DNA from: UMGS1532 sp045542355
Lineage (GTDB): Bacteria > Bacillota > Clostridia > Oscillospirales > Acutalibacteraceae
Direction of reading: 5' to 3'
DNA length: 64,000 bases
Assembly (NCBI GenBank): GCA_045542355.1
Contig: JAZQKX010000013.1
Span: forward strand, 1 to 64,000
The position numbers were made by a program, and so were the translations under genes. The notes beneath the pieces were generated by a model. That model saw nothing but the letters and a program-made list of their open reading frames with translations. It ran no database searches and had not been told where the DNA came from. Positions 15,156-23,458 of this stretch are shown one piece after another (the stretch's first letter is position 1; the number at the start of each line of letters is the position of its first letter).

Positions 15156-16070
15156 ATGAAGAAGGCAGCTCTTGTTGTTATGGCGGCAGGAATGGGTAGT
15201 AGATTTGGCGGTCCTAAGCAGATTACTCCCGTCGGCCCAAGTGGTGAAAAAATTGTAGATTACTCTGTTTATGATGCGAAACGCGCGGGTTTTGATGAGT
15301 TTATATTTGTACTTAATGAAAAAATAAAGGATGATTTTTTTGAGTGTATTGGAAATAAACTCTCAGAGAATGTAACTGTAAAATATGTTATTCAGGATAT
15401 TAATAATTTACCCGTAGGTTTCTCCGTCCCAGAGGGCAGAGTTAAGCCTTGGGGCACAGGCCACGCTGTCCTCAGTTGCAAGGATGTTATCGACTGTCCA
15501 TTTATGGTAATTAATGCTGATGATTTTTACGGAAGAGAGGGCTTTCAGGTTCTTCATGATTTCCTCGTTAATACAACCGATAGCGGTAAGCTGCAACTCG
15601 CCATGGCTGGTTATATGTTAGGTAATACAATAACCGAACAGGGAAGTGTATCACGTGGAATTTGCGAAGTTGATGGAAATGGATATTTAAAGTCTATTGT
15701 TGAACGCACAAAGATTCTGCCACGCAACGGTAAGATATATTACACAGAGGATGATGAAAACTATACCGAATTGCCCTTTGATGCAATAACCTCTCTTAAT
15801 TGCTGGGGATTTGATAATAGAATTCTCCCCGAATTTGAAAAGCAGTTTGTTGATTTCTTGAAGAATGAGGTTTCTAATCCTTTGAAATCCGAGTTCTTTT
15901 TACCAACCGTTGTAAATAATGTTATATCTTCCGATAAAGCCACAGCCAAGGTGCTTAAGACAAAGGACAAGTGGTACGGCATGACTTATCTTGAAGATAA
16001 AGATACCGTTACCTCGGCTATTAACGATATGGTGGCAGAGGGGATTTACCCCAAAAAGCTTTGGAAGTAA
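15156..16070 (+). CDS. NTP-transferase-fold sugar nucleotidyltransferase
   Basis: This is a probable sugar-phosphate nucleotidyltransferase; the substrate is unknown. The 304-residue protein begins with the nucleotide-binding signature VVMAAGMGSRFGGPKQ near residue 7 and has an Asp-containing metal site in VINADDFYG near residue 110, with GTGHAVL for base recognition. Unlike true UDP-glucose or dTDP-glucose enzymes, it lacks an acyltransferase repeat domain. The start is ATG at 15156 (or 15153), after CGGAG at 15143-15147; the longer GTG start at 15147 overlaps that site. Twenty bases separate it from typA. Confidence 0.8.
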   Translation: MKKAALVVMAAGMGSRFGGPKQITPVGPSGEKIVDYSVYDAKRAGFDEFIFVLNEKIKDDFFECIGNKLSENVTVKYVIQDINNLPVGFSVPEGRVKPWGTGHAVLSCKDVIDCPFMVINADDFYGREGFQVLHDFLVNTTDSGKLQLAMAGYMLGNTITEQGSVSRGICEVDGNGYLKSIVERTKILPRNGKIYYTEDDENYTELPFDAITSLNCWGFDNRILPEFEKQFVDFLKNEVSNPLKSEFFLPTVVNNVISSDKATAKVLKTKDKWYGMTYLEDKDTVTSAINDMVAEGIYPKKLWK

Positions 16071-16089
16071 AGTAAGGAATGTGATTAGA

Positions 16090-17916
16090 TTGGTAAAGGT
16101 AGAAAATTTAAGAAATATTGCAATAATTGCCCACGTTGACCACGGCAAAACAACGCTGGTTGACGAAATGCTTAAGCAAAGCGGAGCATTTAGAACTAAC
16201 GAGCAGGTAGTCGATAGGGTCATGGACTCCAATGACCTTGAAAGAGAGCGCGGAATCACTATCCTTTCTAAGACAACAAGTGTACAGTATAAGGATATTA
16301 AAATTAATATTGTTGACACCCCCGGACATGCCGATTTTGGCGGTGAGGTTGAGCGTATTCTCCAAATGGTTGATGGAGTTCTGTTGCTTGTCGATGCCTT
16401 TGAGGGCTGTATGCCTCAAACAAGATTTGTGCTTAAAAAGGCTCTGGGACTTGGTAAACGCCCTGTTGTTGTTATTAATAAGATCGACCGTCCCACGGCC
16501 CGTCCCGAAGAGGTTATTGATGAGGTCTTAGACCTGTTCATCGATCTCGGCGCAGATGATGACCAGATTGAATTTCCGGTTGTTTATGCATCAGGTCGAG
16601 ATGGCTATGCTTCGCTGTCAGCTAATGAAAAGGGCACAGACTTACAGCCATTGTTCGAAACAATTGTAGATACAGTACCTGCTCCCGAGGGCGACCCCGA
16701 CGGTCCTTTACAGGTTTTATTCTCAAATATTGACTATGACGATTATATTGGAAGAATCGGCGTGGGCAGAGTGGTCAGAGGTAAGGTTAATGTTGGGCAG
16801 AATATTGTTCTTTGTCATACCGACGGAACTACCTCTAAGGCTAAAATTGCTAAGCTTTATGAATTCTCAGGTCTCAAACGAGTGGAATGTGAGAGTGCGG
16901 GTCTGGGCGAGCTTATTTCCGTCTCTGGTATCAGCGAAATTAATATTGGTGAAACCGCCTGTGACCCCGAGCATATCGACCCATTGCCTTTCGTGAAAAT
17001 TGATGAGCCCACCTTATCAATGAATTTTATGGTTAACAATTCTCCCTTTGCAGGTAAAGAAGGAAAATATGTTACTTCAAGAAATCTTAGAGAACGTCTT
17101 TTCAAAGAGGTAGAAACCAACGTTAGTCTGAAAGTAGAGGAAACCGAATCGGCCGATACCTTTAAGGTGTCAGGCAGAGGTGAACTACATCTCTCTATAT
17201 TGATTGAAACCATGCGTCGTCAGGGATATGAATTTCAGGTATCACCGCCAAATGTAATATATAAGCACGATGAGAGCGGAGCACTTTTAGAGCCTATTGA
17301 ACTGCTTATGATTGAAGTTCCCGAGGAATATGTAGGCACAGTTATGGAACGTTTAGGACCCCGTAAAGCAGAGCTTACCAATATGGGCGCCCGTGATGGT
17401 GGCTCAACGCATCTTGAGTTTTTGATACCAGCCAGAGGTTTGTTGGGATACCGCTCTCAATTCCTTACCGATACCAACGGTAACGGCATAATGAACCATA
17501 TTTTCAATGGCTACGAGCCTTTTAAAGGGGAAATTGAACACCGTAATACAGGTTCTATTGTTGTGCACGAAACTGGCGAAACAACTGGCTATGGCCTTTT
17601 TAATACCCAAAGTCGTGGCAGATTGTTTGTGGGTCCAGGTGTTCCTGTGTATGAGGGTATGATTGTGGGCGAAAATCCTAAGAATGAGGATATAGTTTGT
17701 AATGTTTGTAAGAAAAAACAGGTTACAAATATGAGAGCCGCTGGCTCTGATGATGCATTGAAGCTCACACCTCACTCTGTTCTAAGTCTGGAGCAATCCT
17801 TGGAATTCATTAAAGATGATGAGCTGGTAGAGATCACACCCGAAAACATTCGCCTGCGCAAACGTATACTTTCTAAAGAATTGCGCTTAAAGGCAGAAAG
17901 CAGAGCAAATAAATAA
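16090..17916 (+). CDS. typA: ribosome-binding GTPase TypA/BipA
   Basis: This translational GTPase related to EF-G binds the ribosomal A-site region and aids 50S assembly and stress adaptation. The 608-residue length is standard. The G domain starts with NIAIIAHVDHGKTTL (P-loop) near residue 8, then RERGITI (switch I), VDTPGHADFGGEVE (G3) and VVINKIDRP (G4, NKxD). The C-terminal half carries BipA-specific blocks such as PARGLLGYRSQFLTDTNG. The frame is open to 15991, but TTG at 16090 gives the expected MVKVENLRN N-terminus, with AAGGA at 16074-16078 as a somewhat distant ribosome binding site. It overlaps the next gene by TAATG. Confidence 0.95.
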   Translation: MVKVENLRNIAIIAHVDHGKTTLVDEMLKQSGAFRTNEQVVDRVMDSNDLERERGITILSKTTSVQYKDIKINIVDTPGHADFGGEVERILQMVDGVLLLVDAFEGCMPQTRFVLKKALGLGKRPVVVINKIDRPTARPEEVIDEVLDLFIDLGADDDQIEFPVVYASGRDGYASLSANEKGTDLQPLFETIVDTVPAPEGDPDGPLQVLFSNIDYDDYIGRIGVGRVVRGKVNVGQNIVLCHTDGTTSKAKIAKLYEFSGLKRVECESAGLGELISVSGISEINIGETACDPEHIDPLPFVKIDEPTLSMNFMVNNSPFAGKEGKYVTSRNLRERLFKEVETNVSLKVEETESADTFKVSGRGELHLSILIETMRRQGYEFQVSPPNVIYKHDESGALLEPIELLMIEVPEEYVGTVMERLGPRKAELTNMGARDGGSTHLEFLIPARGLLGYRSQFLTDTNGNGIMNHIFNGYEPFKGEIEHRNTGSIVVHETGETTGYGLFNTQSRGRLFVGPGVPVYEGMIVGENPKNEDIVCNVCKKKQVTNMRAAGSDDALKLTPHSVLSLEQSLEFIKDDELVEITPENIRLRKRILSKELRLKAESRANK

Positions 17917-18800
17917 TGCATTATATTTTTCTCGACCTTGAATGGAATAATGCTTATAGTAAAATTCACCATAGATTCGTTAATGAGATTATTGAAATTG
18001 GCGCTGTTAAACTGAACGAGGAGCTAATCGAGGTAGATAGATTTGATGTTTTCATCAAATCCCGAATCACTAAAAAACTTGGTACTCGTTTTAAGAATCT
18101 TACTAACATCTCGAATGAGGAAATGATAGATGGTGTGGATTTTGCCGATGCAGTAAAGCTATTTGCGGAATTTTGCGGTGACGATTTTATTACCGTCACA
18201 TGGAGTAATTCTGATTTGTATGCTATTGCCGAAAACTTCAAGCTGTTTTTAGGCAGACTTCCCGATGGGTATTTTTTGAAGTATCTTGATTTACAGAAAT
18301 TTTATCAATCGGTATTTGGAAGTGACAATGGTAATCAGATTTCCCTTAAAAATGCTGCTGAAAACGTTGGGATAAATCTCGAAAGTTTATCATTGCATCG
18401 TGCATCTGATGATAGTGCTGTAACTGCAGATATATTTAAACGCATAAAGGATAAAGGTGATTACACAAAACTATTGGTAGACACCGCTTCTCCTGATTTT
18501 TACAAGCGCTTAACTTTTAAACCCTATCTAATCGATGATCCCGAAAGTGAATTTGTGTCTAAGAAAGATTTATCTTTTAGGTGTCCCACCTGTCATAAAC
18601 CTGCCAAACCGCTGAATAAATGGACGGTTAAAAACAAGCAATTTTATAATATTCTGGAATGTAAGCACTGCAAACTCAAATTCAGAGCAAGGGTTAGAAT
18701 TAAAAAGTGTTACGATTCGACTTCTGTAAAAAAATCGATTGTTATGATTAACAACAAAACCAAAGAGTCTGCAAAACCCAAGGAGAAACAATCGGTATGA
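17916..18800 (+). CDS. DEDDh 3'-5' exonuclease with C-terminal zinc ribbon
   Basis: This DnaQ-fold exonuclease resembles KapD (an inhibitor of the KinA sporulation pathway) in its first half. Exo motifs are visible: FLDLEWNN near residue 5 (D-x-E), a middle Asp region near residues 98-101 (SNSDLYAI), and HRASDDSAV near residue 160 (His and Asp of ExoIII). The 294-residue protein also carries a probable zinc ribbon, CPTC...CKHC (residues ~224-250), followed by a basic tail rich in Lys and Ser, suggesting nucleic acid binding. It starts at a TAATG overlap with typA and overlaps the next gene by ATGA. The biological substrate is unknown. Confidence 0.8.
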   Translation: MHYIFLDLEWNNAYSKIHHRFVNEIIEIGAVKLNEELIEVDRFDVFIKSRITKKLGTRFKNLTNISNEEMIDGVDFADAVKLFAEFCGDDFITVTWSNSDLYAIAENFKLFLGRLPDGYFLKYLDLQKFYQSVFGSDNGNQISLKNAAENVGINLESLSLHRASDDSAVTADIFKRIKDKGDYTKLLVDTASPDFYKRLTFKPYLIDDPESEFVSKKDLSFRCPTCHKPAKPLNKWTVKNKQFYNILECKHCKLKFRARVRIKKCYDSTSVKKSIVMINNKTKESAKPKEKQSV

Positions 18801-19672
18801 CATATATCTGCAATCTTTGCCCCCGCAGGTGTAACGCACTGAGGAATGACACAGAAAATATCGGCGGAATATGTGGTATGCCTTATAAGCTAAGGATTGC
18901 CCGTGCGGCTCCTCACGATTGGGAAGAGCCTATAATCAGCGGTAGCAACGGCTCAGGTACCGTGTTTTTTAGTGGCTGTCAACTGAAATGCGAATATTGT
19001 CAGAACTATGATATCAGTCATAACCGCTTCGGAAAAAATATTTTCCCAAAAGAATTAAGTAATATATTCAAAACCCTTGAGCTCAGCGGTGTGCACAACA
19101 TCAATCTTGTTAGTGCAACCCAGTTTGTACCGCTTATTATCGAGGCTCTTAATATTTACCGTCCAAACATTCCCATCGTTTTTAATTCGAGCGGATATGA
19201 GAGTTTACAAACCCTTGAGCTTTTAAGAAGCCATATCGATATATTCTTGATTGATTTTAAGTATTGGACGGGCGATAGGTCGAAACGCTATTCCTCTGCC
19301 GAGGATTATCCCACTGTGGCAAAATCTGCAATTCTCAAAGCCTACGAGATTGTTGGACCCCCAGAGTATCATGGGGAAATCATGACCAAAGGTGTTATTG
19401 TTAGGCATTTACTTTTACCCCAAGGCACTAACGATTGTATTGAAATCATGAATTGGGTGAAGAGTACAGGCAAGGATTTTGTGTTCAGTCTTATGAATCA
19501 ATATACTGTTATGCCAAACTTAAAGCACTGTGAAATTGCCAGAAAAGTCACGGCAAGGGAATATAATAAAGTGCTTCAGCACATGATGGAAATTGACCTT
19601 GATGGATTCGTACAGGATGGCGATTCTGCAAACAAAGAATATATACCGCATTTTGACTTAACTGGCGTTTAG
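18797..19672 (+). CDS. radical SAM protein, PflA/PflX-like (COG1313)
   Basis: The protein binds a [4Fe-4S] cluster and S-adenosylmethionine through GCQLKCEYCQN near residue 56, which holds the CxxxCxxC motif. A second cysteine group at the N-terminus, CNLCPRRC near residue 5, is typical of the PflX subgroup. The 291-residue protein has the expected partial TIM barrel (FLIDFKYW, GVIVRHLLLPQGTND). The family is annotated as activating-enzyme-like, but its target is not known and no glycyl radical enzyme lies nearby. It is the last gene of the typA operon, starting at an ATGA overlap with the exonuclease gene. Confidence 0.88.
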   Translation: MTYICNLCPRRCNALRNDTENIGGICGMPYKLRIARAAPHDWEEPIISGSNGSGTVFFSGCQLKCEYCQNYDISHNRFGKNIFPKELSNIFKTLELSGVHNINLVSATQFVPLIIEALNIYRPNIPIVFNSSGYESLQTLELLRSHIDIFLIDFKYWTGDRSKRYSSAEDYPTVAKSAILKAYEIVGPPEYHGEIMTKGVIVRHLLLPQGTNDCIEIMNWVKSTGKDFVFSLMNQYTVMPNLKHCEIARKVTAREYNKVLQHMMEIDLDGFVQDGDSANKEYIPHFDLTGV

Positions 19673-19686
19673 ATACTTATTTATGT

Positions 19687-19716
19687 AAAACAACCATTAT
19701 TTATGATGTTTTTTTT
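19687..19716 (+). terminator. terminator of the typA operon
   Basis: AAAACAACCAT can pair imperfectly with ATGATGTTTT, and is followed by an uninterrupted T-run to 19716. The stem is weak but its position after the last gene fits. Confidence 0.55.
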
Positions 19717-19740
19717 AGTTATTTTGTGACTTAGTCGGTC

Positions 19741-19769
19741 TTGACTTTTCTTAATAATTTTACTATAAT
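19741..19769 (+). promoter_or_regulatory. promoter of guaB
   Basis: TTGACT at 19741-19746 and a perfect TATAAT at 19764-19769 are 17 bases apart, about 30 bases before the guaB start. Confidence 0.85.
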
Positions 19770-19799
19770 GAATAAAATAAATTATAAGGAGTAAATATT

Positions 19800-21308
19800 A
19801 TGGCTTATTTTTTCCCGGAAGCGTCTCATACCTTTAATGAGTACCTTTTAGTACCTGGTTATTCTTCTGCAGAGTGTATCCCTGCAAATGTCAGCTTAAA
19901 AACACCTGTAGTAAAATACAAAAAGGGTGAAACCCCTGCAATTTCAATGAATATACCGCTGGTATCTGCTATAATGCAGTCCGTTTCCGATGATAAAATG
20001 GCTGTTGCTCTTGCAAAAGAGGGTGGAATCTCCTTTATATACGGCTCCCAGACCATTGAACAGGAAGCCGAAATGATTCGCTCTGTAAAGACTTATAAAT
20101 CAGGCTTTGTGGTTAGCGACTCCAACATCAAACCTGACGATACCTTGCAGGATATTTTGGATCTTAAAGAAAAAACAGGTCACTCCACCGTTGCAGTTAC
20201 AGACGATGGCACAGCAAACGGCAAACTGTTAGGTATTGTAACAGGCCGTGACTATAGAGTTTCCCGTATGGATCCAGAAACCAAGGTCAGCGAGTTTATG
20301 ACCGGACTAAGTGATCTCATTTATGCAGAAGAGGGTGTAACCTTAAAGGAAGCCAACAATATTATTTGGGATAATAAACTCAATTCCTTGCCTATTGTTT
20401 CCAAAGATGGTAAGCTTTGTTACATGGTTTTCCGCAAGGATTACGATTCACATAAGGCAAACAAGTTGGAGCTTCTCGATAAGAATAAGAGCTATGTTGT
20501 AGGCGCTGGTATTAACACCCGTGACTACGAGGAGCGCGTTCCCGCATTGGTTGAGGCAGGTGCAGATGTTCTGTGTATAGACTCTTCCGAGGGCTATAGC
20601 GAGTGGCAGAAACGCACAATCGAATTTATACGCGGTAAGTATGGGGATGAAGTTAAGGTTGGCGCTGGTAACGTCGTTGACGCTGAAGGTTTCCGTTTCT
20701 TGGCTGATTGTGGCGCTGACTTTATTAAGGTTGGTATCGGCGGTGGCTCCATCTGTATCACCCGTGAACAAAAGGGTATCGGCAGAGGACAAGCCACAGC
20801 TCTTATCGATGTTTGTGCGGAACGCGATAGATATTTCCAGGAAACAGGTGTATACGTTCCTGTTTGTGCCGATGGAGGTATCGTTCAGGACTATCATATA
20901 ACTCTTGCTCTCGCCATGGGCGCCGACTTCATTATGCTTGGCAGATATTTCGCTCGTTTTGACGAAAGCCCTACCAACAAAATTAGCATCAACGGCAATT
21001 ATGTTAAGGAATACTGGGGTGAGGGCTCCAGCCGTGCAAGGAACTGGCAGAGATACGATATGGGCGGAGCTAAGAAGCTTTCCTTCGAAGAGGGTGTAGA
21101 TTCTTATGTTCCTTACGCTGGTAAGCTTCACGATAACGTTAACCTCACTTTGAGCAAGGTGCGTTCCACAATGTGTAACTGCGGTGCTCTGAGTATACCC
21201 GAGCTTCAGGAAAAAGCCAAGATTACTCTTGTTTCTTCTACAAGTATCATCGAGGGTGGAGCACACGACGTTATCCTTAAGAATGATACCTTTGGTAAGA
21301 TAAGCTAA
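19800..21308 (+). CDS. guaB: inosine-5'-monophosphate dehydrogenase
   Basis: The enzyme oxidises IMP to XMP with NAD, the committed step to guanine nucleotides. It has 502 residues: a (beta/alpha)8 catalytic barrel with a CBS-pair insert (residues ~95-225, including GIVTGRDYR and LPIVSKDGKL). The active-site loop is GIGGGSICITRE near residue 315, whose Cys attacks the IMP C2, followed by the GIGRGQATA segment. ADGGIVQDYHI marks the phosphate site. The ATG at 19800 follows AAGGAG. The downstream glpP gene starts four bases after its stop, so guaB and glpP are probably cotranscribed. Confidence 0.95.
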   Translation: MAYFFPEASHTFNEYLLVPGYSSAECIPANVSLKTPVVKYKKGETPAISMNIPLVSAIMQSVSDDKMAVALAKEGGISFIYGSQTIEQEAEMIRSVKTYKSGFVVSDSNIKPDDTLQDILDLKEKTGHSTVAVTDDGTANGKLLGIVTGRDYRVSRMDPETKVSEFMTGLSDLIYAEEGVTLKEANNIIWDNKLNSLPIVSKDGKLCYMVFRKDYDSHKANKLELLDKNKSYVVGAGINTRDYEERVPALVEAGADVLCIDSSEGYSEWQKRTIEFIRGKYGDEVKVGAGNVVDAEGFRFLADCGADFIKVGIGGGSICITREQKGIGRGQATALIDVCAERDRYFQETGVYVPVCADGGIVQDYHITLALAMGADFIMLGRYFARFDESPTNKISINGNYVKEYWGEGSSRARNWQRYDMGGAKKLSFEEGVDSYVPYAGKLHDNVNLTLSKVRSTMCNCGALSIPELQEKAKITLVSSTSIIEGGAHDVILKNDTFGKIS

Positions 21309-21312
21309 GGAT

Positions 21313-21870
21313 ATGAACAACCAAATGAGTGAGCGTATTGAACGCGCTCCCGTTATTGCCGCTATTCATGATGACAAATGGGATGAGGCAATTAACTCTC
21401 CTGTAGAGGTTATCATCCATTTGAATATCAGCATTTTTTCCTTGAAAAAATATGTTGATCAAGCCCATTCAGCCAACAAGCTTCTACTTGTTCATGCTGA
21501 CCTTTTAGAGGGAATTGGCAAGGATAAGCAGGGTGTTGAATTCTTGAAATCCTGTGGTGTAGATGGAATCATCAGCACTAAGGCACACATAGTCCGCCAT
21601 GCAAAATCATGTGGATTGCTGACAGTTCAACGCATGTTTTTGCTTGATTCTCAAGGGATTGAAAGCATGGACGATGTTCTGAGTTCAACTTCTCCTGATT
21701 ATGTTGAGATAATGCCTGGAGTTGTTACCAAGGCAATTCTTCGCTTTTCAAAAGGAAAAACCCCAGTTATTGCCGGGGGACTCATTGAGACCAAATCTGA
21801 GGTAACCGCGGCTTTGTCGTCAGGCGCAGTTGCTGTGTCTACAAGTAAAAACGAATTATGGTATTTATGA
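21313..21870 (+). CDS. glpP: glycerol-3-phosphate-responsive antiterminator GlpP
   Basis: This RNA-binding regulator, when bound to glycerol-3-phosphate, lets RNA polymerase read through leader terminators of glp operons. The 185-residue protein has the GlpP barrel-like pattern: PVIAAIHDD near residue 13, KLLLVHADLLEGIGKD near residue 56, GIISTKAHIVRHAK near residue 85, and VEIMPGV and PVIAGGLI further on. ATG 21313 is only two bases from a short AAGG site; the ATG at 21325 (MSERIERAP) is an alternative. The target is obvious: a long terminator hairpin starts about 50 bases downstream, ahead of the glycerol-3-phosphate oxidase genes. Confidence 0.92.
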   Translation: MNNQMSERIERAPVIAAIHDDKWDEAINSPVEVIIHLNISIFSLKKYVDQAHSANKLLLVHADLLEGIGKDKQGVEFLKSCGVDGIISTKAHIVRHAKSCGLLTVQRMFLLDSQGIESMDDVLSSTSPDYVEIMPGVVTKAILRFSKGKTPVIAGGLIETKSEVTAALSSGAVAVSTSKNELWYL

Positions 21871-21918
21871 TCTGTGTTTTGCAATTCTAACTTAAAATTA
21901 AATATTCCAAAGAGATTT

Positions 21919-21975
21919 AGAGATATGGAAAATTCGAGTGCAATAGGTTGCATTCTTATTTCCATATCTCTTTTT
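21919..21975 (+). terminator. leader terminator of the glp operon, likely GlpP target
   Basis: A perfect 13-bp stem AGAGATATGGAAA (21919-21931) with TTTCCATATCTCT (21959-21971) encloses a second stem (GAGTGCAA/TTGCATTC, one mismatch) and ends in TTTTTATTTT. It sits between glpP and glpA, 40 bases before the glpA start, exactly where GlpP-controlled antitermination acts in other Firmicutes. Without glycerol-3-phosphate it should stop transcription entering from guaB-glpP. Confidence 0.85.
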
Positions 21976-22013
21976 ATTTTTAAATAAAATGTGTTGAAAG
22001 GAAATGATATTTT

Positions 22014-23447
22014 ATGACCTATGATGTTGCTATAATCGGCGGCGGTGTTGTTGGAGGCTTGTTGGCAAGAGAACTGTCCCGCTATAAATCCAGCGTGTGT
22101 ATATTAGAAAAGGGTAACGACGTTGGATGTGGCGCTACAAAGGCTAACAGCGGAATTATTCACGGAGGATATGACCCAGAGCCCGGCACTCTGAAAGCTA
22201 AAATGAATTCCAAAGGCGTTGAGTTGATATACCAAGCAGCAAAGGAGCTGAATGTTCCCGTAAAGAACAACGGTGCTTTAGTTTGCGCATTTTCTTCCGA
22301 ACAAAATGAAACACTTAAAAAACTTTATTTCAGAGGCTTAGATAATGGAATTGATGGTATTTCTATTATCAGCGGTGATGAAGCAAGAAAACTTGAGCCA
22401 AATCTCTCGGGTGAGGTTACTTCTGCACTTTTGGTAAAAAATTCCGGAATAATATCTCCCTATGAACTTTGTATAGCCGCTATTGGTAATGCAATGGACA
22501 ATGGCGTTGAGCTTATGCGTAATTTTGCGGTTACTGAAATCATCAAGGAAAACACTGAATATTCAATCGTTTCTGCAGATAATCGTACCGTTAAAGCTAA
22601 GTATGTGATTAACTGCGCTGGTTGTTACAGTGACAAAATTGCTAATATGGTCGGCGATAATAGCTTTACAATAATACCAAGAGCAGGGGAATATATGCTA
22701 CTTGATAAAGAAGAGGGTAAGTGCGTCAATCACACTATTTTCCAAGTACCGACAGCCAACGGCAAGGGTATCTTGGTTACCCCCACTGCAGAGGGCAATT
22801 TACTGCTTGGACCTACCGCTAATGTTGTTGACGAACCTGACTGTACCAACACCACCGCAAATAGACTGAGCATGGTAACCACAGGCGCTTTAAAAAGTGT
22901 TCCTCAGGTAAAACTCAATAAGGTTATAACTTCTTTTTGTGGTGTGCGCTCATCTGAAGCCAACGGAGATTTTATAATCAGTGAATCAAAGATAGCTAAA
23001 AACTTTGTTAATGTGGCGGCTATCGATTCCCCTGGGCTTACTTCCTCGGTTGCAATCGCTAAATATGTTGTAGATATTTTGAAGAACTTGGGACTGAACT
23101 TGGAAGCTAATACTGAGTTCAACGGGGAAAGAGATAACCCAAATGACTTTAGAATAATGTCCGACCAAGAAAAAGATGAATACATAAAGAAAAATCCCGC
23201 ATTCGGTAAAATTATATGCAGATGCGAAGGCGTCAGCGAGGGAGAAATTCTTGCCGCTATCAGAAACAATCCTAAGGCTTTAGATGTGGATTCGGTTAAG
23301 CGCAGAACAAGGTCAGGAATGGGTAGATGTCAAGGCGGATTTTGTCTCCCATATATCATTAAATTGATTTCAACTGAAAACAACATCTCTCTTGATGAGG
23401 TAACTAAAAACGGAAAGGGCTCTCAGTATCTGACTGGAAAGCTGTAA
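22014..23447 (+). CDS. glpA: GlpA-like glycerol-3-phosphate dehydrogenase/oxidase with BFD domain
   Basis: This FAD enzyme is expected to oxidise glycerol-3-phosphate to dihydroxyacetone phosphate. The 477-residue protein has an N-terminal FAD motif IIGGGVVGGLLAREL, the DAO-family block ATKANSGIIHGGYDPEPG near residue 43, and a C-terminal [2Fe-2S] BFD-like domain with CRCEGVSEGEI near residue 402 and a GRCQGGFC near residue 441. This architecture is found in GlpA-type oxidoreductases and clostridial three-gene sets. It stands behind the GlpP-type leader and is followed by two partner genes; electron transfer probably runs through them. ATG at 22014 follows GAAAGGAAATG. Confidence 0.9.
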   Translation: MTYDVAIIGGGVVGGLLARELSRYKSSVCILEKGNDVGCGATKANSGIIHGGYDPEPGTLKAKMNSKGVELIYQAAKELNVPVKNNGALVCAFSSEQNETLKKLYFRGLDNGIDGISIISGDEARKLEPNLSGEVTSALLVKNSGIISPYELCIAAIGNAMDNGVELMRNFAVTEIIKENTEYSIVSADNRTVKAKYVINCAGCYSDKIANMVGDNSFTIIPRAGEYMLLDKEEGKCVNHTIFQVPTANGKGILVTPTAEGNLLLGPTANVVDEPDCTNTTANRLSMVTTGALKSVPQVKLNKVITSFCGVRSSEANGDFIISESKIAKNFVNVAAIDSPGLTSSVAIAKYVVDILKNLGLNLEANTEFNGERDNPNDFRIMSDQEKDEYIKKNPAFGKIICRCEGVSEGEILAAIRNNPKALDVDSVKRRTRSGMGRCQGGFCLPYIIKLISTENNISLDEVTKNGKGSQYLTGKL

Positions 23448-23458
23448 GAGGTAATAAT

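Noticed and set aside
20448..21320. 290-codon minus-strand frame opposite guaB
   Set aside because: Fully antisense to a well-supported guaB with conserved motifs; no ribosome binding site or recognisable protein.
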